A stretch of 64,000 nucleotides of DNA from an uncultured Desulfuromonas sp. (GTDB lineage: Bacteria > Desulfobacterota > Desulfuromonadia > Desulfuromonadales > Desulfuromonadaceae), in NCBI RefSeq assembly GCF_963676955.1, contig NZ_OY781461.1, forward strand, positions 2,846,225 to 2,910,224. Direction: 5' to 3'. Below the pieces are notes generated by a model. It searched no databases. It was not told where the DNA came from and saw only the letters and a list, made by a program, of their open reading frames with translations. The position numbers and the translations under genes were made by a program. How positions within the stretch are numbered: position 1 is the first letter of the stretch; the number at the start of each line of letters is the position of its first letter. Of this stretch, positions 8,950 through 18,374 are shown piece by piece.

Positions 8950-11790
8950 ATGCGTGCTTCGTTTCGTACTCGCATATTGATAACGATCGGCTGCATCCTG
9001 TTGCTGTCAGCCGGTTCCATAGCCTATTTTGCCCAAAATCATGTGCAAAAAGCGGTGCTGGATTCCGCAGATCGTCACGGGATCGATCTGATGAATGCGG
9101 TGTTGCTTAATATTGAAAATGAGTATCGCAGCCTTGAGTTTTATCGCCAGAGCACCGTCGAGCGGCGTAAGCAGGCTCTGAGAGATCTGGTCCTCGTTGC
9201 CATGTTTCCTCTCAACGAACTCTATGGCGCTGTTCAACGTGGCACACTGAGTGAATCCGTGGCGCAGCACAATGCCTTAAATCAACTCAGACAATTACGT
9301 TATGCCAATGGGGTTGGTTATTTTTGGGTGAACGACCTCGAACAGCCTATTCCGAAAGTCTTGATGCATCCAATCCTGCCGGAGCAGGAAAATCGTCGGC
9401 CCGCTTTGGATGAAAAATATTATCGGGCGACCCAAGGTGAAGAACATCTCCTGGTGAGGATTGCCAACGTGATCCGTCGTGATCAACAGGGTTTTGTCAC
9501 CTATCGCTGGAACAAGCCGACGTCGCAAGGCATTACGGAAGAACAACCGAAAATTTCTTATGTGCGTCTGTTTGAGCCATGGGGCTGGGTTGTCGGCAGT
9601 GGTGTTTACCTGGATGATATTGAAGCGGAGGTTCAGCAACGCCGCGATGAAATTCTGGTGGAACTTAAACGCATTTTTTCGCGTGTCCATGTTGCTGAAA
9701 ACGGCTATATGTTCATCTTCGATGGTGATGGAAATACCTTGATCCATCCGGAGGCCAAAGGGGAATTTTCCGATGACGGTGCGCCGAACGCAGCGCTGTT
9801 CAAAGAGGCGGCAAGGACCCCTGACGTGCCCATAGAATACCGCTGGTATCATCCCCATCAGAGCGGGGATCATCATCTTAAGCGCGCCTATGTCAGTTAT
9901 TTTGAACCCTTTGACTGGTATATCGTCTCAACCATGTACCTGGATGATTTGGTGCGAACCACGGATAAGCTGCGTGCGGATATCCTGATTGCTCTGGCGA
10001 TCGTTTTATTCGTTGCCGGTGTGGTGACGTACCTGGCTTCTCTTTCATTGACGCGTCCGTTATTGCTGTTAACCGAAGAGGCACGCCGCATTGAACATAG
10101 CCCGGATATGGAGATCGACGTCCCGGTTTGCGGTGCTCGGGAAACATGTGAACTTGGCCTGGTTTTACAAAATATGCTGTCGTCGATGAAGAGCCTGTTG
10201 CGTGACAAAGAGTTGGCCATGAGGGCGGTTGAAGTCAGTAATGATCATCTTACCCAAGCCAATAATCAGTTGGCCAAAGAGATGATTGAACGCAAACAGA
10301 CTCAGTTGGCGCTGGAAAATAATGAAAAGAAATATCGCACCCTGTTTGAATCCTCTTATGATGCCATTATTGTGGCAGATCTTAAAACGCACGGCATCCT
10401 GGATAGCAACAAAGCCGCAGAAGAGCTGTTTGGCTATACACATGATGAAATGTACGGTCTGGTCCCGGAAAATTTCTCGCCGCCGTTTCAATCCGACGGC
10501 AGTTCGTCTCAGGCGAAAGCCGCTGAAAAAATTGCCCGTCTTGTTTATGAAGGACATCAGTTTTTCGACTGGTCCCATCAGAAAAAGGATGGCACGGCCT
10601 TTCAGGCCGAAGTGCATTTGACGTTGATTTCTTTAGATGGCAAAGAGGCGGTTCTGGCCGTTGTGCGTGACGTCACGCAACGCAAATATGCCGAAACGGC
10701 TCTGGTCAATGCTCTGGCGGAAGCAGAGTCTTCGCGGGATAAGATTGATGCCATTCTCAAAGCGATCTCAGATGGGTTAATTGTTGTCGATCACTTGGGC
10801 CGCATCATTCTGATTAATGAGGCGGCGCAGGAGTGGCTGGGGCTTCCGGAAGGGGACACTTTGAACCGCCAAGTGGCAACGGTCCTTCACAATAATGATC
10901 TTTCCCAGAGGGTTGAGTCGATTCTCTCAGGAGACTCTCTTTCACGGCGCTGTGAAGCCGAGATTCCCGCAACGGATCAGGATCGTAACCGTTTGCTGTC
11001 TGTGCAGATTACGGCTGTACAAAACGACGATAAAGAGATCTCCGGAACTCTGATACTGTTACGGGATATCACCCGGGAGCGGGAGCTGGATCAACTTAAA
11101 AACGAGTTCATTTCCTCCGCAGCACATGAGTTTAATACGCCGTTAACCGTGATCATGGGATTTGCCGATTTGCTCGTCAATCGCGAATATCGCCAGTCCA
11201 TCACTCTGGAACAACAGCAGGAGTTTCTCGAGACGATTCGTGACAAGGGCCAAGTTCTTACCTCGATCGTTGACGATTTATTAAATCTTGAACAACTTGA
11301 ATTTGGTCAGCTAATTCAGTTGCAGTGCGATTATTTTGATTTGCAGCTTGATATTATGACCTTGGTCAAACACTATAAAGAAACATATACGGACCATCGT
11401 TTTATCGTCACTGCCGCACCTTGTGAGTTGTGGGCTGACCGGGAAAAAATTGGTCAGGTTCTTGATAGCCTGCTCAACAATGCGGTGAAATTCTCACCAC
11501 CTCAAACACGAATTCATATCTCTTCGCAGGTGAAGAACCATCAGACTGTCATCATGGTGCGTGATGAAGGTATCGGCATGGAAAAGAAAAATATCGACAA
11601 AGTGTTCGATAAATTTTTCCGGATTGATGCTTCAACCACCTCTAAAGGTGGTCTGGGCTTAGGATTGACCGTGGCAAAAAGTATTATCGATGCGCATCAT
11701 GGTTCAATTCGTGTTGATAGCGAAGTCGATCGCGGAACAACGGTGACGTTGACGCTTCCGTGTCACAATAAAGGAGAAGGGCATGTCTGA
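8950..11790 (+). CDS. dCache-PAS-PAS sensor histidine kinase
   Basis: 946 residues from the ATG at 8950 (AAGGAA just upstream; an in-frame GTG at 8884 is a weaker alternative). TM1 about 7-28; periplasmic double Cache region about 30-335, each half with the G-x-G-Y-F/M-x-x-x-x-x-x-x-x-x-x-H-P pattern; TM2 about 343-365; HAMP about 366-420; PAS about 461-580 and 600-710; HisKA with His726 in A-A-H-E-F-N-T-P-L; HATPase with N-N-A-V-K-F-S and G-L-G-L-G-L. No receiver domain and no neighbouring response regulator. It overlaps the next kinase by 8 bp. The family senses small organic ligands; the ligand here is unknown. Confidence 0.9.
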   Translation: MRASFRTRILITIGCILLLSAGSIAYFAQNHVQKAVLDSADRHGIDLMNAVLLNIENEYRSLEFYRQSTVERRKQALRDLVLVAMFPLNELYGAVQRGTLSESVAQHNALNQLRQLRYANGVGYFWVNDLEQPIPKVLMHPILPEQENRRPALDEKYYRATQGEEHLLVRIANVIRRDQQGFVTYRWNKPTSQGITEEQPKISYVRLFEPWGWVVGSGVYLDDIEAEVQQRRDEILVELKRIFSRVHVAENGYMFIFDGDGNTLIHPEAKGEFSDDGAPNAALFKEAARTPDVPIEYRWYHPHQSGDHHLKRAYVSYFEPFDWYIVSTMYLDDLVRTTDKLRADILIALAIVLFVAGVVTYLASLSLTRPLLLLTEEARRIEHSPDMEIDVPVCGARETCELGLVLQNMLSSMKSLLRDKELAMRAVEVSNDHLTQANNQLAKEMIERKQTQLALENNEKKYRTLFESSYDAIIVADLKTHGILDSNKAAEELFGYTHDEMYGLVPENFSPPFQSDGSSSQAKAAEKIARLVYEGHQFFDWSHQKKDGTAFQAEVHLTLISLDGKEAVLAVVRDVTQRKYAETALVNALAEAESSRDKIDAILKAISDGLIVVDHLGRIILINEAAQEWLGLPEGDTLNRQVATVLHNNDLSQRVESILSGDSLSRRCEAEIPATDQDRNRLLSVQITAVQNDDKEISGTLILLRDITRERELDQLKNEFISSAAHEFNTPLTVIMGFADLLVNREYRQSITLEQQQEFLETIRDKGQVLTSIVDDLLNLEQLEFGQLIQLQCDYFDLQLDIMTLVKHYKETYTDHRFIVTAAPCELWADREKIGQVLDSLLNNAVKFSPPQTRIHISSQVKNHQTVIMVRDEGIGMEKKNIDKVFDKFFRIDASTTSKGGLGLGLTVAKSIIDAHHGSIRVDSEVDRGTTVTLTLPCHNKGEGHV

Positions 11791-13783
11791 TTGGCTCAAT
11801 CGACGTTTGAACACGTTACGGTCGCGGATTCTCGCATTGACCATTTCGATGGTTTTGCTCAGTGCCTTTACCATTTCGCTCATGACCCACTTTACCATTG
11901 ATCGCGCTGTGTCCAAAAAGCTTGATCAGCATGCCAAGGATCTGATTCAGACTGTTTTACTTAATGTTGAGAGTGAATACCGCAGCTACCAATTTCATAA
12001 GCAGGCCACCCTGGAACGGCGTAAGCAGGAATTGAAGAATATCGTCGGGCTGGCTCTGTCTTATGTTGAGGAACAGTACGCCGACTCTCGTGCCCATTTC
12101 ATTTCGTCCTATCAGGCCCAACAAAATGCCATCGAACACATCCGCTTACTTCGCTATGATCAAGGGGTTGGCTATTTGTGGATTAATTCCATGGATCAGC
12201 CGTTTCCTAAAATGATCATGCATCCAACCTTGCCGCATTTGGACGGAAAGCCACTCGATTCTCCCTCTTTTAACAGTCTGGCCAGTGAAGACGGAAACTT
12301 CTTCAGCAGGGCTGTGTCGATCTGTGCCGAGAAAAATGAAGGATTTGTTCGTTATCTTTGGCCTAAGCCCACGGCCCAGGGCTTGACAGTTCAACAACCG
12401 AAATTGTCTTTTGTGCGTGTGTTTGAACCTTGGCAGTGGGTGATCGGTACAGGCGTTTATATTGATGATATCGAGCACGAAGCCCAAAAGCGGCTTGCTT
12501 CCATCATTGAGGAGTTGCGATCGGCTTTTTCTCAGATGAAAGTCGCTGAAAGTGGCTATATGTGCATTTTCAATGGCAAGAAGGAGATGCTGATTCACCC
12601 CAATATCAATGGCGACAAGTTTCGCACTATGGTCAATCCGTCCACCGGCAACATGCTGGTAGATGACCTGATCGTCGCTGCCCGACATCCTGAGACACCT
12701 CTGGAATATTTGTGGGATCGCCCGGACCACATTGGTGAATACAACTATGAGAAACGTGCTTATATCCGTTATTTTGAACCGTTAGACTGGTATATTGTTT
12801 CCACCATGTATCTAACGGAATTGAATGCGCCGGCGGCAACCGCTCAAAGTGGCATTCTGTTTATGACGCTGGGGGTCCTGCTGGTGTCTTCTCTCTTGGC
12901 ATTGCATCTGTCCAAAGCGTTGTCCACACCACTCTACCGATTAACCCAAAGTGCCGCCCTGATCGAAAAAGATATTTATCAGGATATTGATATCCCTGTA
13001 TCCGGAACACGTGAGACACAGGAATTAGCGATGGTTCTCAGTCAGATGGTGACGTCTATTCAACAGGCCCAGTCTGATTTGAATCAGGTCAATAAAGAGC
13101 TTGAGTCTTTTGCCTATACCGTGTCGCATGATCTGCGCACGTTTCTGACGCCTATTGTAGGGTATGCCCAGTTTTTGATTGAAAACTACCATCGTGTTCT
13201 CGATGAACAGGCCCTCGACGCTTTGGATGAGATCGAACAACAGGGTGACAAAATGTTGGTTTTTATGGAAGATCTTTTGGACTTGGCTAAAATCGGTCAT
13301 GATGATCGTCCATTACATCCGGTCCATACCAGTGCGTTGATTGCTGACGTGATTACGGATCTTAATTCAGAGTTGGCAGCTCAGCAGGGACGCATTGTCA
13401 TCGAAGATATTCCCGATGTTTTTCTGCCGGAAACGGTGGTCAGCCAGTTGTTTTCCAACTTACTGTCCAATGCGATCCGCTACTCGTTGCCCGAAGGTGA
13501 ACAGATTGAGGTTGGAGGTTTTTGCCGTGGCAGCTTAGTGCGTTTTTACGTGCGCGATCATGGTCCGGGCATTGATGAAGAAGAACAATATCAGGTGTTT
13601 GAGGTGTTTTTCCGTGGACAACAAGCGAAAAAACGGCCGGGTACCGGGATTGGGTTGGCGACGGTGCAAAAAATTGCCCGCCATTACGGTGGTCGCGCTT
13701 GGGTCGCGACCACTGAAGGTGGCGGGGCAACACTGTGGGTTGAAGTCAGTAACCTTCCGCAGGGCAATGGTACCGCCCTGTGA
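11783..13783 (+). CDS. dCache sensor histidine kinase
   Basis: 666 residues. TM1 about 15-36; double Cache region about 40-345 clearly paralogous to that of the upstream kinase (V-G-Y-L-W-I-N, K-M-I-M-H-P, G-Y-M-C-I-F-N-G, and L-D-W-Y-I-V-S-T-M-Y-L at the end); TM2 about 358-380; HAMP; HisKA with His449 in V-S-H-D-L-R-T-F-L; HATPase with N-A-I-R-Y-S and D-H-G-P-G-I-D. It lacks the two PAS domains of its neighbour. The start overlaps the upstream stop, so the two kinases are made together. There is no cognate regulator nearby. Confidence 0.9.
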   Translation: MSDWLNRRLNTLRSRILALTISMVLLSAFTISLMTHFTIDRAVSKKLDQHAKDLIQTVLLNVESEYRSYQFHKQATLERRKQELKNIVGLALSYVEEQYADSRAHFISSYQAQQNAIEHIRLLRYDQGVGYLWINSMDQPFPKMIMHPTLPHLDGKPLDSPSFNSLASEDGNFFSRAVSICAEKNEGFVRYLWPKPTAQGLTVQQPKLSFVRVFEPWQWVIGTGVYIDDIEHEAQKRLASIIEELRSAFSQMKVAESGYMCIFNGKKEMLIHPNINGDKFRTMVNPSTGNMLVDDLIVAARHPETPLEYLWDRPDHIGEYNYEKRAYIRYFEPLDWYIVSTMYLTELNAPAATAQSGILFMTLGVLLVSSLLALHLSKALSTPLYRLTQSAALIEKDIYQDIDIPVSGTRETQELAMVLSQMVTSIQQAQSDLNQVNKELESFAYTVSHDLRTFLTPIVGYAQFLIENYHRVLDEQALDALDEIEQQGDKMLVFMEDLLDLAKIGHDDRPLHPVHTSALIADVITDLNSELAAQQGRIVIEDIPDVFLPETVVSQLFSNLLSNAIRYSLPEGEQIEVGGFCRGSLVRFYVRDHGPGIDEEEQYQVFEVFFRGQQAKKRPGTGIGLATVQKIARHYGGRAWVATTEGGGATLWVEVSNLPQGNGTAL

Positions 13784-13894
13784 TTCTCATGGGTTGGAAA
13801 CCGTCATGTGTTTTTTTCAGGTGATCGTTGTCTTGACACGGAGTGTTGTTTTGTTAGGATGGCAGTTAGTTCATTAAACCAAAGGAGATCTATG

Positions 13895-14413
13895 ATGTCA
13901 GAAAAAAGAACTGGGGTAATTACATTTAAAGGCAATCCCGTAACTCTGGTCGGCCCGGATATCAACGTTGGTGATAAAGCACCGGATTTTAAAGTCGTGG
14001 ATAACGGTTTGCAACCGGTGACACTGGAAAGCGCCAAAGGGAAGGTGCAGCTGATCGCGGTAGTTCCGTCCATCGACACCGGCGTCTGCGATACCATGAC
14101 CCGCAAGTTCAATCAGGATGCGGCAGCTTTGCCGGATAATGTTGCCGTCTATACGATCAGTGTTGACCTGCCGTTTGCCCAAGGGCGTTGGTGCGGCAAT
14201 GCCGGCATCGAGCGTGTAAAAACGTTGTCGGACTATCAGGAGCGCTCTTTTGGCCTGGCGTATGGATTGTTGATTGATGAACTGAAACTGTTGGCGCGTG
14301 CTGTCTATGTCGTCGATGCCGAGGGTAAGGTTGCCTACCGGGAAATCGTTTCCGAGGTGACGTCCGAGCCGGATTACGAAGCCGCTCTCAATGCTGTAAA
14401 AGCGCTGCTGTAG
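13895..14413 (+). CDS. tpx: Thiol peroxidase
   Basis: An atypical 2-Cys peroxiredoxin that reduces hydroperoxides using thioredoxin. The peroxidatic Cys sits in D-T-G-V-C-D-T-M-T-R and the resolving Cys in F-A-Q-G-R-W-C-G, both at the expected Tpx spacing. G-D-K-A-P-D-F at the start of the redoxin fold is typical. Two adjacent ATGs (13892, 13895) follow AAAGGAG; 13895 is preferred for its 7-base spacing. Monocistronic, ended by a terminator to which a group II intron is directly attached. Confidence 0.92.
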   Translation: MSEKRTGVITFKGNPVTLVGPDINVGDKAPDFKVVDNGLQPVTLESAKGKVQLIAVVPSIDTGVCDTMTRKFNQDAAALPDNVAVYTISVDLPFAQGRWCGNAGIERVKTLSDYQERSFGLAYGLLIDELKLLARAVYVVDAEGKVAYREIVSEVTSEPDYEAALNAVKALL

Positions 14414-14436
14414 AAACTCCGTGAGATGATGTATTG

Positions 14437-14466
14437 AAAGGCTGGCCATTAGGTCAGCCTTTTTTT
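14437..14466 (+). terminator. tpx terminator, insertion target of group II intron
   Basis: AAAGGCTGGCC, a four-base loop, then GGTCAGCCTTTTTTT: an 11-bp stem with one G-T pair and a run of T. The intron begins within two bases of the T-run, as expected for introns that use terminator hairpins as targets. Confidence 0.9.
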
Positions 14467-14467
14467 A

Positions 14468-16586
14468 GTTTGCCCAGCGGAGCTGGCAAACCCGGCCTGT
14501 TGAAAGAAACAGGCGTCGCCCCGATCAGGGGGAAGACAATCCGAATCGCAAGGGCGTTTCTGGCAACGGCAGGGTCTGAAGGAAGCGATAGGAAGTAAAC
14601 TGCACATAGCGCAAGCGAACCTGATTCGGCGCTACGGGGGGGGGTAAGCGTGCTAAATAACGCGAAGCCCGATACCTGATCGTACCCCGTAGCGTGATTG
14701 AGGATGGGGTAGTTTACCGGGAGCCGGAAGGTAACTGGGGAAGCCTCGTATTGTCCCGAAGCTGTCGGTCAAGGCGTCGGGTAAGAAAGGCACAAGAGGA
14801 GACTCAAGGTCTTTCGACGCGGTGCGAGGTGGCAGATGAATCCGTAGTAGTGAAGAAGTCCCGGCCTGAGAAAGCTGGTAACAGACTGGAGGATAAAACC
14901 GGGATGACCTGTCGCTCAGTCGTCAGGGGCTGGTGAGCGCCAAAAGCCTCATCAGAACGCGAAGGGATGAAGTTCATTCGAAAGTTTCCGGAAACGACGG
15001 CAAGGCGTAGGGCCGGACACGAAGTCGCCTGACGAGGCGAGGTACGTTGCATGCGGTTGAGGGGAAAGCAGACTGCCGCAACGAACCGTCCACGTCCAAG
15101 CAACCCGAACCATGCCGCAGCCATATTGCCCATCGGGATAGAAAAGGTCGGCACTCGGGCCAGGAAGGGCAGGCAAAACGCGCTCACCGTCGAGGAAGGA
15201 AAACGCAGGAAGCACAAGAGATGGCGAAAATTTACTACAGTCTCTACGACCGGCTGTTACACGAACAGAGACTACTTCGGGCATACGCGAAAATCAGGTC
15301 CAACAAAGGCAAGGCCGGAATCGACGGCCAGAGCGTAGAGGACTTTGCCGACCACCTGCCGGAAGAAATCGCCGCCCTTGTGGGCGAACTCAAGGACAAG
15401 AGCTATCGACCAAAGCCAGTGAGGCGGGTAGAAATCCCCAAGCCTGACGGCGGCGTCCGCCGGCTCGGAATCCCGACGGTTCGTGACCGTGTCGTCCAGC
15501 AGGCACTGCTGGACATCTTGCAGCCGATCTTTGATCCTGACTTTCATCCGTCCAGCTACGGTTATCGTCCGGGCCGCAGTGCCCATCAGGCGATCGCCAA
15601 AGCCAGCCTGTTTATCAGGCGCTACCAACGGCGCTGGGTGGTGGACATGGACCTGTCGAAATGCTTCGACACCCTAGACCATGACCAGATCATCCAGAGC
15701 ATTCGTCGCCGGGTGACCGATGGAAGCATACTGGGATTAATTCGGCTGTTTCTGCAAAGCGGGAACATGACGCAAGACGGCTGGCAAGCAAGCGAACAAG
15801 GGAGCCCCCAAGGCGGGGTGATCAGTCCGCTAATCGCCAACGTCTACCTCGACGCCTTCGACCAGCACATGAAAAACCGAGGGCATCGAATCGTCCGCTA
15901 CGCGGACGATATCCTGATCCTGTGTGGATCAAGAAGCGGGGCGGAAAACGCCTTCAACGTGGCAAGAAACTATCTGGAAGAAACCCTTCACCTGAGGGTC
16001 AACGAACGCAAGAGCCGGATTGTTCACAGCAGCGAAGGCGTACCCTATCTCGGAGTCATCATCACGAGCCGGTACACACGCATACAGAGCGAGAAGGTTC
16101 GACAGTTCAAAGCCAAGGTGAAGCGGATCACCCGGCGCAATACACCAGTCAATCTGGCCAAGGTCATCCACGACCTGAACCCGGTACTGCGTGGATTCAC
16201 CAACTACTTCCGGGTAGCCAACTGCCGCGAGCAGTTCAGAAAACTGTCCCGGTGGATTCGCCGACGCCTGCGAGCCAAGCAGCTGACACTGTGGAAAAAG
16301 CCGCAACGGCTCCACCGCAGACTCCGGCAGCTAGGCTATCAGGGCGAGTTCAAGGCCATCAAAATGAACTCATGGCGCAATGCCGCCAGCAACCTGGCCA
16401 ACTATGCAATGCCGAACATCTGGTTTGCAAAGCAGGGACTTTTTGATCTAAGCAGAGTAGAGACGGGCTATCTGCCTCAGAGCTATTAGAGAGAAGAATG
16501 AACAGGAGCCGTGTACGAGGCCCGTACGCACGGTTCTGTGAGAGGGATGAGGTGAGAATTGACCATCTCACCTCACCCTACTCGAT
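14468..16586 (+). mobile_element. Group II intron with reverse transcriptase ORF
   Basis: About 2.12 kb. The 5' end is taken as GTTTG (consensus GTGYG, one deviation), which pairs with CAAAC at 14486-14490. A roughly 750-base structured leader with GTCTGAAGGAAGC follows, then the maturase ORF in domain IV. Domain V is visible at 16507-16536 (AGCCGTGTACG / CGTACGCACGGTT) and domain VI is the hairpin TGAGGTGAG / CTCACCTCA at 16549-16576. The 3' end is set at CGAT (16586), because the second intron in this window ends in the same TAC-Y-CGAT; a boundary at CTAC (16582) is possible. It lies in the sense direction directly after the tpx terminator and interrupts no gene. Confidence 0.85.
15221..16489 (+). 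CDS. ltrA: Group II intron reverse transcriptase/maturase
   Basis: 422 residues from the ATG at 15221. The reverse transcriptase blocks are all visible: S-N-K-G-K-A-G-I-D-G, P-K-P-D-G-G-V-R-R-L-G-I-P, F-H-P-S-S-Y-G-Y-R-P-G-R-S-A, V-V-D-M-D-L-S-K-C-F-D, G-S-P-Q-G-G-V-I-S-P-L-I-A-N and the catalytic Y-A-D-D at residues 227-230. The C-terminal maturase domain (L-R-G-F-T-N-Y-F-R through A-M-P-N-I-W-F) is present. The protein ends there, so the HNH endonuclease domain of LtrA-type proteins is absent, as in the endonuclease-less intron classes. It appears intact and may act on the ORF-less intron at 27.8 kb if recognition is shared, which is unproven. Confidence 0.93.
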   Translation: MAKIYYSLYDRLLHEQRLLRAYAKIRSNKGKAGIDGQSVEDFADHLPEEIAALVGELKDKSYRPKPVRRVEIPKPDGGVRRLGIPTVRDRVVQQALLDILQPIFDPDFHPSSYGYRPGRSAHQAIAKASLFIRRYQRRWVVDMDLSKCFDTLDHDQIIQSIRRRVTDGSILGLIRLFLQSGNMTQDGWQASEQGSPQGGVISPLIANVYLDAFDQHMKNRGHRIVRYADDILILCGSRSGAENAFNVARNYLEETLHLRVNERKSRIVHSSEGVPYLGVIITSRYTRIQSEKVRQFKAKVKRITRRNTPVNLAKVIHDLNPVLRGFTNYFRVANCREQFRKLSRWIRRRLRAKQLTLWKKPQRLHRRLRQLGYQGEFKAIKMNSWRNAASNLANYAMPNIWFAKQGLFDLSRVETGYLPQSY

Positions 16587-16664
16587 TATATTGAAAAAAC
16601 GATCTTGCTTGTTACTCTTTCATGAGTGTTATGTGTGATAAAATTTATCGTGGGAGAGAGGGGC

Positions 16665-17156
16665 ATGAGAACATCCCTAATCGTTTTAATTTTCATTGCG
16701 GTCAGTGCGCCTGCTGGTTTTGCCATGGAAAATCCGCATCAGATCTCGCGCGTGTTTCGCAAAACCCATCAAAACGAAGTCGCTCCGGTGTGCCGGTTGT
16801 GCCATCAATTAACCCAGAAATTGGTTTTTGACTTTGATGCCTCCGAAGAATTTATCCCCGAGCAGTTTGTTGATGCGGTAGCACCCATTGTTAATGATCA
16901 GGATATTTGTATGCGCTGCCATGTCAACGCTGACCGGCAATCAGTGAATCATCCCGTGGGCATGGCCTATGACGCGGGATTTCTTTCTGAAAAGTTTCAT
17001 ACCCAGCCCTAGGGTATAAAGCTTTATCATTGGCAGGAAGGGGATGCCGGGCGGGTGATGTGTTCAACCTGCCATGATCCACACAGTGATGGTGACTGGA
17101 TGCTGCGGGTGTCTATGGACGATTCACAGCTCTGTCTGTGCTGCCACAACTATTGA
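16665..17156 (+). pseudogene. Periplasmic tetrahaem cytochrome c, interrupted by in-frame TAG
   Basis: The first segment (16665-17012) encodes a signal peptide (cleavage after P-A-G-F-A) and two haem motifs, C-R-L-C-H and C-M-R-C-H. It then meets TAG at 17010. Reading on in the same frame gives 47 more codons with two further haem motifs, C-S-T-C-H and C-L-C-C-H, before TGA at 17154. The natural product is therefore a tetrahaem cytochrome of about 163 residues. The TAG differs by one base from CAG (Gln) or TGG (Trp), so a recent nonsense mutation is the simplest explanation; readthrough is an alternative. It lies just after the group II intron with its own GAGAGAGGGG ribosome site and converges on the permease gene. 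The truncated product would carry two haems. Confidence 0.8.
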
Positions 17157-17163
17157 CTTAAGC

Positions 17164-18369
17164 TTAGATATGGCGCAAGGCCTCCACCGGGTTGAGTCGC
17201 GAGGCTTTCCAGGCGGGAAACAATCCGGAGAAAAGACACGTCAGCGCTGCAAGAAGAAATGCCGCCACCATATCCGACCAGCACACTTGCGGGTAAAGAA
17301 TGTGGGCATTGGTGAAATATTGATTATTGCTGGTAAATTGACTCAGATCAAGGCCATGTTGTCCCAACCACAAGCAGATGATCCAGCCCATCAATCCGCC
17401 AAGGAATGCTGCTGCTGTTCCCAGGAAAAGCGCTTCCGATAACACCATCCTTATGACACCCGCCGGCGGGTAGCCCAAAGCGGCCAATAAACCGAACTCC
17501 TCAAAACGTTCGTATGTAATCATAGTCATGGTATTGAGAATACCCATCCCCACCAGAATAAACACAATAACAATCAAAATCGCCATGGTGGTCTCGTTGA
17601 GCTCAATCAGTTGGACAAGATCGGGCAGAGTTTCCTGCCACGATGTTATCTGCTGGCCCTGCTCCAGCAAGGGGCGCAGATGCGTCTCGATTTCCGTTTG
17701 GTGATCAAGCGGTGCGTGGATACTGATTTCACTGATCAGATGAGACGCTTTTACCAGTTGCTGCAAGGTTGCTAATGGCACATAGGCATGGGTGGTGTCA
17801 AAACTTGTCAGACCCGTTGAATACATGCCGATAATGGTCAATTTAGCCAAAGCAGGCTGACCGGCGCTGTCCTGAGCCATGACCGTCACCTGGTCGTTTA
17901 ACGAGAGAGACAGGGCGTGACACAACGCCTGTGAAAGAACAATGGTATTGGTTTGTCCGAGATAGGCGCCTTCAATCATCCGCTCAGAGATCTGGGTTAC
18001 CCGGGCTTCATGTTCAGGAATGATACCGCTGATGGAGAGCATGCTGCTCTGTGGTCCGGCTAACAGCAGAGCGGCTGTTTTCAGGCGTTCAGCATAGAGA
18101 ATATGGTGCTGATCGAGGCGATCAAGCAGGGCGGCTGAATTGTTGATAGGTTGTAGCAAGGATCGGTTGGGACGATAGTCCGAGGCATGTATCTGCAAAA
18201 TACCGTTGTCCAGAGAGGTCGTTGAAACAATCATCTGCTCATGCATGCCCACCTTTAACGATTGGAACACAATCAGGCAAACCACGCCGAAAGCGACGAG
18301 GCTGCCGGTGAGCAGGGTGCGACGACGATTCCGCCCGAGATTTCTCAACCCGATAACAGCATCGATCAT
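17164..18369 (-). CDS. FtsX-family ABC transporter permease
   Basis: 401 residues. There is an N-terminal membrane helix after L-R-N-L-G-R-N-R-R-R-T-L-L-T (typical MacB/LolC-type start), a periplasmic domain of about 220 residues, then three C-terminal helices (about 268-290, 320-345 and 365-385) ending A-S-R-L-N-P-V-E-A-L-R-H-I, the classic FtsX-permease tail. Such proteins work with a LolD/MacB-type ATPase in lipoprotein or peptide export. No ATPase gene lies within the window, which is unusual. It is 5 bp downstream of the polyprenyl-synthase-like gene and surely cotranscribed with it. Substrate unknown. Confidence 0.8.
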   Translation of the reverse strand: MIDAVIGLRNLGRNRRRTLLTGSLVAFGVVCLIVFQSLKVGMHEQMIVSTTSLDNGILQIHASDYRPNRSLLQPINNSAALLDRLDQHHILYAERLKTAALLLAGPQSSMLSISGIIPEHEARVTQISERMIEGAYLGQTNTIVLSQALCHALSLSLNDQVTVMAQDSAGQPALAKLTIIGMYSTGLTSFDTTHAYVPLATLQQLVKASHLISEISIHAPLDHQTEIETHLRPLLEQGQQITSWQETLPDLVQLIELNETTMAILIVIVFILVGMGILNTMTMITYERFEEFGLLAALGYPPAGVIRMVLSEALFLGTAAAFLGGLMGWIICLWLGQHGLDLSQFTSNNQYFTNAHILYPQVCWSDMVAAFLLAALTCLFSGLFPAWKASRLNPVEALRHI

Positions 18370-18374
18370 GTCGG

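Noticed and set aside
8880-8981. Possible short leader peptide before the dCache kinase (ATG 8880)
   Set aside because: It has AAGGA just upstream but overlaps the kinase start and shows no attenuator structure; not enough to call.
14694-15220. Open frames in the leader of the first group II intron, including a longer start for the maturase at 15047
   Set aside because: They lie in the structured domain I-III RNA; the ATG at 15221 is where reverse-transcriptase similarity begins.
17010-17012. UAG in the cytochrome gene as a pyrrolysine codon
   Set aside because: Nothing else in the window suggests pyrrolysine use, and the position between haem motifs has no known need for it; nonsense mutation is simpler. 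Kept only as a check.
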